Of a stretch of 64,000 nt of DNA, positions 58,920 to 64,000 are shown one piece after another. The notes below the pieces were generated by a model. The model searched no databases, was not told the origin of the DNA, and saw nothing but the letters and a program-made list of their open reading frames with translations. Position numbers and translations under genes: made by a program. The stretch spans positions 248,001-312,000 of the forward strand of contig DATBGS010000165.1 of assembly GCA_036557885.1 (NCBI GenBank), read 5' to 3'. This DNA comes from DATBGS01 sp036557885. Its GTDB lineage: Bacteria > Chloroflexota > Ktedonobacteria > Ktedonobacterales > DATBGS01. Numbering within the stretch: position 1 is the first letter of the stretch; the number at the start of each line of letters is the position of its first letter.

Positions 58920-59426
58920 TTACTGAGGGTTCCATGAAGGCGGGTCGCTGGCGGGGAAAGATTCTAGCGAAGCCTCTATCACCGCGTCAATCTCGTCTTG
59001 TGGGATGGGCTGCTTGAGGGGGATGTGCCCCGATGGAGTGAGGGAGACGCAGGTCTTCGTGTCGGCTTTGTCGCGCTGGGGCAGCGCGGCATCGGCCTTG
59101 GGAATCCGCAGGGATACCAGGCCATCTTCGCAGCACGCTTTGATCTGATCTTTCTTAATCGCCGTTGGCAGCGTGAGCGAGCGCTCAAGCACTCCAATAT
59201 GCCGCTCGCAGGCAATCCACAGGCGGCCCTGATGCTGCTGCTCGCTGCGTCGCTCGGCGCGAATGAGCAGCGTTTGGCCCTGCACATCCACCTGTATATC
59301 CTCTGGCCTGATGCCTGAGAGTGAAGCCTGCACAAGATAATAGTTGCCTTCATCAATAATGTCTATGGGGAATGGCTCCTGATACCCAAAGATCATCTGA
59401 TTTTCATCTTCATGCCCATATACCAT
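58920..59426 (-). CDS. Hsp20/alpha-crystallin-family small heat shock protein
   Basis: 168 residues. The alpha-crystallin domain spans ~20-110: PIDIIDEGNYYLVQASLSGI, EDIQVDVQGQTLLIRAERR, ERSLTLPTAIKKDQIKACCEDG and LVSLRIPKA. The C-terminal ~50 residues are longer than usual and contain PSGHIPLKQPIP, near the normal IxI position. ATP-independent holdase. Start ATG 59426 with AGGAGGA; the ORF runs much further upstream without meaning. Confidence 0.85.
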   Translation of the reverse strand: MVYGHEDENQMIFGYQEPFPIDIIDEGNYYLVQASLSGIRPEDIQVDVQGQTLLIRAERRSEQQHQGRLWIACERHIGVLERSLTLPTAIKKDQIKACCEDGLVSLRIPKADAALPQRDKADTKTCVSLTPSGHIPLKQPIPQDEIDAVIEASLESFPASDPPSWNPQ

Positions 59427-59648
59427 CTGTTTCCTCCTCCTGGCGATTTGTGTAGACGCAGCACTTCCAATGCAATTGGGGGTTATTGACTCATCGCTGC
59501 AAAGGCTGTGCCAGCCTCTCTTTGCATCTCTGGTTGATGATAGCCCGAAGTATCGCGTTAGTTTTCGTCTGGCATAGCGGTTGCACAGCCAAAAGGAGAG
59601 GCGCGAAGCGGCAATAAGACTATCTGGAGCACAAGAGGGAGGCAGAAC

Positions 59649-60056
59649 ATGGGGCAAGATCATCTTGCAGCACAGATTCAGCAGCAATTGGATACGCATG
59701 AAGATATACACGCGCTCGTCGCGGAGCAAGAGGGCAGGATTCTGCTGAGCGGTACCGCTAACTCCGCGCAGGCACGCAAGCGGGCGGCAGAAATGGCCGC
59801 CAGCATGGCTCCCAACAGGCGAATTGTGAATAACCTGGAGGTTGAGCACGACCTGCCGATTGACAGCGAGGGGAATGCCAGAGTGGAAGCAGGCGATTTC
59901 GGAGGGGAGGAAATTTCGCTGAGTGTGCTGGACAGCGCAACCGAGCGCGAGGGCATTCAACTGGACCCCAGCCTGACAGCGCAGCCGCTGGAAACCAATG
60001 AGATAGATGCTATGGACTCTGGCGCGGTGGACGATCTGGATATTGCGGAGATGTAG
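59649..60056 (+). CDS. BON-domain-like small protein
   Basis: 135 residues. Residues ~5-70 (LAAQIQQQLDTHEDIHALV, GRILLSGTANSAQARKRAAE, RRIVNNLEVEH) fit a BON domain, which binds lipids or other surfaces; the C-terminal half is acidic (Asp/Glu-rich) and disordered-looking. No signal peptide. Divergent from hsp20 with a ~220-bp gap, so both could respond to stress. Confidence 0.75.
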   Translation: MGQDHLAAQIQQQLDTHEDIHALVAEQEGRILLSGTANSAQARKRAAEMAASMAPNRRIVNNLEVEHDLPIDSEGNARVEAGDFGGEEISLSVLDSATEREGIQLDPSLTAQPLETNEIDAMDSGAVDDLDIAEM

Positions 60057-60057
60057 C

Positions 60058-60284
60058 AGCTTGTACTGCCAGCCTCCGTGCTGGCGGTGCGGTCCCCGGC
60101 ACCCTGAGACAGAAGGGCACCCCTCAAAGCAGGGGCACGGCAGGGGACGCCGGGGCTACCCCTCAAAGCAGGGGCACGGCGGGCGACGCTTCTGCGTGTA
60201 GCCCCGGCGTCCCTGCCGGGGAATGTCCCGCCTGTACCGGCTGCCGTGCCCCTGCTTTGAGGGGGAAGCCGGTGGTACAAGTGG
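60058..60284. repeat. dense array of class A, B and C repeats
   Basis: A variant (TGCCAGCCTCCGTGCTGGCG), the C-B compound inside A at 60092-60158 (matches 58.85 kb), a B, an A (GTAGCCCCGGCGTCCCTGCC), and a final B (CCCCTGCTTTGAGGGG) inside an A-type stem at 60234-60276. Confidence 0.88.
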
Positions 60285-60287
60285 CTG

Positions 60288-61880
60288 CTAGGCGAGGTGT
60301 TCGTAGGCGGGCAGCGTCAGGAAGTCTACGAACTGTTCTGACGACGTGATCTGGTCGAATATCTGGGTGGCCTGCGCAAAGTGGCGGCTGGCATAGTCTT
60401 GCGCGCCAATCGCGTTTTTGATCTTTGCCATCTCCTCGCCCAGTATCGTGCGGAAAAGTTCTACTGTCACCTTGCGGCCATCGGTCAGCACGCCTTTGGG
60501 GTGGCGAATCCACTGCCAGACCTGGGCGCGGGAAATCTCCGCCGTTGCCGCGTCCTCCATGAGGTTATAGAGCGGCACGCAGCCCAGCCCATCCAGCCAG
60601 GCTTCGAGATATTGCACGCCCACGCTGATGTTGGTGCGCAGCCCGGCCTCAGTGATGGGTCCGGTGGGCACCTCCAGCAGATCAGCCGCCGTGACGTGGA
60701 CATCTTCGCGTTTGCGAGCAATCTGGTTGGGTTGGGGCATGGCGGCGTCAAACTCGGCCAGCGCTACGGGCACCAGTCCAGGATGCGCCACCCAGGTGCC
60801 GTCGTGCCCGTCGGTGGCCTCGCGGTGCTTGTCGGCGCGGACCTTTGCCATCGCCTCTTCGTTGGCCTGGGGATTGTTCTTGATGGGGATTTGCGCCGCC
60901 ATGCCGCCCATCGCGTGGGCGTTGCGCTTGTGGCACGTCTGGATGAGCAGCAGCGAATACGAGCGCATAAAGTGGGTGGTCATCGTGACCAGGGCGCGAT
61001 CAGGCAGGATAAACGCCGGGTCGTTGCGGCGCTTCTTGATGGCGCTGAAGATATAGTCCCAGCGGCCACAGTTCAGGCCCGCTGAATGGTTGCGCAGTTC
61101 GTAGAGAATCTCGTCCATCTCAAAGGCGGCCAGGATGGTTTCAATCAGCACCGTCGCCTTGATGCTGCCCTGCGGGATGCCAAGCTGGTCCTGGGCCAGC
61201 ACAAAGACATCGTTCCAGAGCCGCGCCTCCAGGTGGCTTTCCATCTTGGGCAGGTAGTAATAGGGGCCGGTGCCATTTTCCAGCAGCTTGCGGGCGTTGT
61301 GGAAAAAGACCAGCCCAAAATCAAACAGCCCGGCGGAAACCGGCTTGCCATCCAGCAGCACGTGTTTTTCGGGCAGGTGCCACCCGCGAGGACGGACCAG
61401 CAGCGTGGCTATCTGGTCGTTGAGGCGATAGGATTTCCCTTCGGGGCTGGCATAGGTGATCGTGCGGCGAATGGCGTCGCGCACGTTGATCTGGCCTTCG
61501 ATGGTTGCGTCCCAGGTGGGCGCGTGGGCGTCCTCAAAGTCGGCCATAAAGACTTTGGCGCCAGAGTTGAGCGCGTTAATCACCATCTTGCGGTCTACTG
61601 GCCCGGTAATCTCGACGCGGCGGTCTTGCAGATCAGCCGGAGTTGGCGCGACGGTCCAGGTTTCAGCGCGAATTGCGGCGGTTTCGGGCAGGAAATCCGG
61701 CAGGATTCCGGCGTCCAGTTTGGCCTGGCGCTCTGCTCGTCTCTGCAAGAGTTCGGCGCGGCGGGGGCCAAACTCGCGCTGCAAACGGGCCACAAACGCC
61801 AGCGCTTGCGGCGTCAGAATCTCGGTGTATTCGGGGGTGATGCGGCCAGTGATCTCTAAATCAGTCTGTGTGCTTGCCAT
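60288..61880 (-). CDS. aceB: malate synthase A
   Basis: 530 residues. Condenses glyoxylate with acetyl-CoA to malate in the glyoxylate shunt. Conserved motifs: VFMADFEDAHAPTWDATIEG, FGLVFFHNARKLLENGTGPY, YFLPK-type YYLPKMESHLEA, KATVLIETILAAFEMDEILY and CGRWDYIFSAIKK, with the C-terminal DGLGCVPLYNLMEDAATAEI. Full length for form A. Upstream on the same strand is isocitrate lyase, with a D-type repeat between, so the pair is probably co-regulated. Confidence 0.94.
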   Translation of the reverse strand: MASTQTDLEITGRITPEYTEILTPQALAFVARLQREFGPRRAELLQRRAERQAKLDAGILPDFLPETAAIRAETWTVAPTPADLQDRRVEITGPVDRKMVINALNSGAKVFMADFEDAHAPTWDATIEGQINVRDAIRRTITYASPEGKSYRLNDQIATLLVRPRGWHLPEKHVLLDGKPVSAGLFDFGLVFFHNARKLLENGTGPYYYLPKMESHLEARLWNDVFVLAQDQLGIPQGSIKATVLIETILAAFEMDEILYELRNHSAGLNCGRWDYIFSAIKKRRNDPAFILPDRALVTMTTHFMRSYSLLLIQTCHKRNAHAMGGMAAQIPIKNNPQANEEAMAKVRADKHREATDGHDGTWVAHPGLVPVALAEFDAAMPQPNQIARKREDVHVTAADLLEVPTGPITEAGLRTNISVGVQYLEAWLDGLGCVPLYNLMEDAATAEISRAQVWQWIRHPKGVLTDGRKVTVELFRTILGEEMAKIKNAIGAQDYASRHFAQATQIFDQITSSEQFVDFLTLPAYEHLA

Positions 61881-61947
61881 AGAACGACCTGCCTTTCATT
61901 GGTGAACACTCCTTATGAATGATACCAAATCTTATTGCGTGGCCGCT

Positions 61948-62012
61948 GCCGCTTGTAGCCCCGCCGACCCTGGCGGGGCTATCCCCGGCGCGGTGGCCGG
62001 GGCTACAAACTG
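61948..62012. repeat. two facing class A repeats
   Basis: TTGTAGCCCCGCCGACCCTG plus GCGGGG, then CCCCGGCGCGGTGGCCGGGG. Confidence 0.83.
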
Positions 62013-62083
62013 AAATAAAAAGGGCACTCCCAGCGCCAGCGTCGGCCCTGGGAGTTCGTCTGAGGCCGAAGCTCAGCCTGTTA

Positions 62084-62288
62084 GTCCAGGCGACTAAAGT
62101 CGCGGCTAAGGGCTTTCAGCCGCCAAACCTGCCTGCGCAGGTTCCCATCCGCCCCTGCTGGCGATGCGCGGCCTCGCGGGGATGGGAGTCCGCGTAGGCG
62201 GACTTGCCGTGCCCCTGGGCCTTGGGGGTGGCGGCACGCCTTTAGGCGCGGCAGTGCCCCTGCTTTGAGGGGTTTCAACCGCCAGCCT
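62084..62288. repeat. class D palindrome with B insert
   Basis: Outer GGCGACTAAAGTCGCGGCTA start, AACCTGC-GCAG-GCAGGTT-type, GGGATGGGAGTCCGC and AGTCCGC-GTAG-GCGGACT branches, then CTTTAGGCGCGGC, class B (CCCCTGCTTTGAGGGG) and AACCGCCAGCC. It separates aceB from aceA. Confidence 0.83.
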
Positions 62289-63566
62289 CTATGCGTGAAA
62301 CTGCGCCAGTTCGGTTGAGCCGGTGAGCGCAGTGGTCGAAGATTCTCCGCCAGAAATGGTCAAGGCGACTTCATCAAAGTAGCCAGTGCCTACCTCGCGC
62401 TGGTGGCGCGTGGCGCTGTAGCCGTCCTCCTCGGCAGCAAACTCGGCCTGCTGCAATTCAGAATACGCCGCCATGCCACGCTCGTGGTATTCCCGCGCCA
62501 GATTGAACATGCTGTAGTTCAGGGCGTGGAAGCCAGCAAGTGTCACAAACTGGAATTTGTAGCCCATCCTGCCCAATTCGCACTGGAACGACGCGATGGT
62601 CTGCCCATCCAGCTTCTTTTTCCAGTTAAACGACGGCGAGCAGTTATACGCCAGCAGCTTGCCCGGATGTTCGGCGTGCACCTCTTCGGCAAACCGGCGC
62701 GCTTCCTCCAGATTTGGCTCGGAGGTTTCGCACCAGATCAGGTCGCAATAGGGCGCGTAGGCAATGCCCCTGGCGATTGCCGCATCCAGCCCGCCGCGCT
62801 GCCGGAAAAACCCTTCCGCCGTGCGCTCACCCGTCAGGAACTCGTGGTCCCTGGGGTCAACGTCGGTGGTGATCAGATGCGCGCCGTTGGCATCGGTGCG
62901 CGCCACAACCAGCGTGGGCACGCCCATCACATCCGCCGCCAGCCGCGCCGCCACGAGATTCTTGATGGCGCTGGCTGTTGGGATGAGCACCTTGCCGCCC
63001 ATATGCCCACATTTTTTCTCGGAAGCAAGCTGGTCTTCAAAATGCACGCCAGCCGCGCCAGCCTCGATCATGCCCTTCATCAACTCGAAGACGTTGAGCG
63101 GGCCGCCAAAGCCAGCCTCGGCGTCGGCTACAATCGGCGCATACCAGTATACCCCATTCTTGCCTTCGGCGTGGTGAATCTGGTCGGCGCGCTGAAGCGC
63201 CTGGTTGATACGCTTGACGACATGCGGCACGCTGTTGGCCGGATAGAGGCTCTGGTCGGGGTACATATGTCCAGAGAGGTTGGCATCGGCGGCCACTTGC
63301 CAGCCGCTCAGATAAATTGCCTTCAGGCCCGCTTTGACCTGCTGCATAGCCTGATTGCCCGTCAACGCGCCCAGAGCTGCTGTATATGGCTCCGTATGCA
63401 GGAGGTGCCACAGGCGCTCCGCCCCCATGCGTGCCAGGGTATACTCAATATGAACTGATCCACGCAAACGAAGTACGTCCTCTGCACTATAAGGGCGCTT
63501 GATGCCTGCCCAACGTGGGTCACTTTTCCAGGTTGCAGCCAGTTCTGATGCGTGTTGTTGTGCCAT
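62289..63566 (-). CDS. aceA: isocitrate lyase
   Basis: 425 residues. Splits isocitrate to succinate and glyoxylate. The catalytic signature KKCGHMGGKVLIP carries the active-site Cys; also YWYAPIVADAEAGFGGPLNVFE, VHFEDQLASE and LAYNCSPSFNWKKKLD. Typical prokaryotic length. It is the first gene of the pair, divergent from a LysR regulator, and is needed to grow on acetyl-CoA from PHA or fatty acids. Confidence 0.95.
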   Translation of the reverse strand: MAQQHASELAATWKSDPRWAGIKRPYSAEDVLRLRGSVHIEYTLARMGAERLWHLLHTEPYTAALGALTGNQAMQQVKAGLKAIYLSGWQVAADANLSGHMYPDQSLYPANSVPHVVKRINQALQRADQIHHAEGKNGVYWYAPIVADAEAGFGGPLNVFELMKGMIEAGAAGVHFEDQLASEKKCGHMGGKVLIPTASAIKNLVAARLAADVMGVPTLVVARTDANGAHLITTDVDPRDHEFLTGERTAEGFFRQRGGLDAAIARGIAYAPYCDLIWCETSEPNLEEARRFAEEVHAEHPGKLLAYNCSPSFNWKKKLDGQTIASFQCELGRMGYKFQFVTLAGFHALNYSMFNLAREYHERGMAAYSELQQAEFAAEEDGYSATRHQREVGTGYFDEVALTISGGESSTTALTGSTELAQFHA

Positions 63567-63711
63567 GTAAGCTCCTTTGCCTAGTTTGTGCCTGAATTGA
63601 TCTGGCGTTCACCCTTGAGCGCCAGATAGCTTTGCACTTCAAGGGGTAAATTGCACGCGCCGTGCCTATCTTTTATATAATCTATCTTGTCAAATTTTTA
63701 GAGAAGGCATA

Positions 63712-63722
63712 AAGAAATTCTT
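63712..63722. promoter_or_regulatory. possible LysR operator
   Basis: AAGAAATTCTT is an 11-bp dyad in the AT-rich gap between aceA and the lysR gene, ~35 bp before the lysR start; a TTGACA box on the minus strand faces aceA. Confidence 0.35.
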
Positions 63723-63755
63723 ATAGAACCTTTTTGAGCAAACGAGGATATGGGC

Positions 63756-64000
63756 ATGTTGATTAATCTTGAGCAGTTGAGCCTGCACCAGTTGCGTATC
63801 TTCCAGACTGTCGCCGCTCACCACAGCTATTCGCGCGCCGCCGAGCAGCTTTCATTGAGCCAGCCCGGAGTCTCCTTGCAGGTGAAAGCGCTGGAGCATA
63901 CCATCGGCCTGCCGCTCTTTGAGAAAGCCGGGCGCACACTGCGACTGACCGAGGCCGGAAACGAACTGCTCGGCTACAGCCAGAAGCTGTTTGCGCTGCT
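63756..64000 (+). CDS. LysR-family regulator, 5' part
   Basis: The first 81 residues are in the window. The LysR winged HTH is clear: LSLHQLRIFQTVAAHHSYSR, AAEQLSLSQPGVSLQVKALE and GLPLFEKAGRTLRLTEAG. The effector domain lies beyond the window. ATG 63756 is favoured over 63750, as CGAGGA then has 7-bp spacing. Divergent placement suggests that it controls aceA, perhaps sensing an acyl or organic acid; this is inference. Confidence 0.9.
   Translation, partial: MLINLEQLSLHQLRIFQTVAAHHSYSRAAEQLSLSQPGVSLQVKALEHTIGLPLFEKAGRTLRLTEAGNELLGYSQKLFAL

Noticed and set aside
59427..59648. CIRCE or HrcA-type operator before hsp20
   Set aside because: No TTAGCACTC/GAGTGCTAA pair is present in the gap.
1..64000. 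tRNA, rRNA or known riboswitch
   Set aside because: I looked for T-loop GGTTCRA patterns, rRNA cores and common riboswitch motifs and saw none I could support; a covariance search would be decisive.

Overview
The window looks like a GC-rich chromosome segment of a Chloroflexota-type bacterium, most likely close to Ktedonobacteria. I infer this from the gene mix: CopC/CopD fusion, many beta-propeller and HEAT/TPR proteins, Q/P-rich DUF4352 proteins, and both a class I-like and a PhaQ/phasin/PhaE/PhaC type PHA locus. There is no rRNA or tRNA to confirm it. I found about 57 genes, two clear pseudogenes, one IS110-family insertion sequence, no tRNA and no CRISPR array.

Layout. 0-5.3 kb: end of a LuxR-type response regulator, a CopC/CopD copper-handling cluster and an FAD amine oxidase. 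5.5-11.1 kb: a GNAT enzyme facing a tight run deoC - HEAT - HEAT - HIT - HEAT - metallo-beta-lactamase fold, then a zinc-ribbon protein. 11.2-20.2 kb: ALDH16-like double aldehyde dehydrogenase, NYN/OST-HTH protein, MerR regulator with a textbook 19-bp-spacer promoter, L,D-transpeptidase lipoprotein, virginiamycin B lyase-like propeller, DUF1992 protein. 20.3-31.8 kb: acetoacetyl-CoA synthetase, PQQ-type propellers, PHB depolymerase-family esterase, a HEPN/nucleotidyltransferase pair broken by a frameshift, and a degraded copy of a replicon-like module. 31.9-36.1 kb: phaC, phaA and phaB on the minus strand. 36.3-41.9 kb: IS110 element, then a plasmid-like module (HTH/zinc protein, DnaB-N/RepA-like helicase with iterons inside its gene, and a convergent unknown gene with a structured leader). 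41.9-47.3 kb: WD40 protein, S9 peptidase, MFS exporter and ArsR-like regulator. 47.4-52.1 kb: a second PHA locus: PhaQ-like repressor with its operator, two phasins, a PhaE-like subunit and a PhaC fused to a PhaJ-type hydratase. 52.2-60 kb: formyltransferase, YggX, radical SAM, three DUF4352 paralogues, Hsp20 and BON proteins. 60.3-64 kb: malate synthase, isocitrate lyase and a divergent LysR regulator.

How the genes fit together. Thiolase, acetoacetyl-CoA reductase and two synthase systems make polyhydroxyalkanoate. The hydratase fused to the second synthase could feed it from fatty-acid oxidation. The depolymerase and acetoacetyl-CoA synthetase could return the polymer to acetyl-CoA, and the glyoxylate shunt lets acetyl-CoA support growth.

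The most unusual property is a dense set of short palindromic repeats. Class A is a roughly 28-bp hairpin (GTAGCCCCGGC..GCCGGGG). Classes B (CCCCTCAAAGCAGGGG) and C (CCCTAAGACAGAAGGG) are small hairpins often found inserted in A. Class D is a 100-200 bp multi-branched palindrome. They fill intergenic gaps and also lie in frame inside at least seven genes, including the linker of the PhaC-PhaJ fusion and the linker of the double aldehyde dehydrogenase. The second main point is the module at 37.9-41.9 kb, with 9-bp iterons inside a helicase gene and a conserved leader that can fold in two exclusive ways; a partial inverted copy lies at 26.4-27.8 kb.
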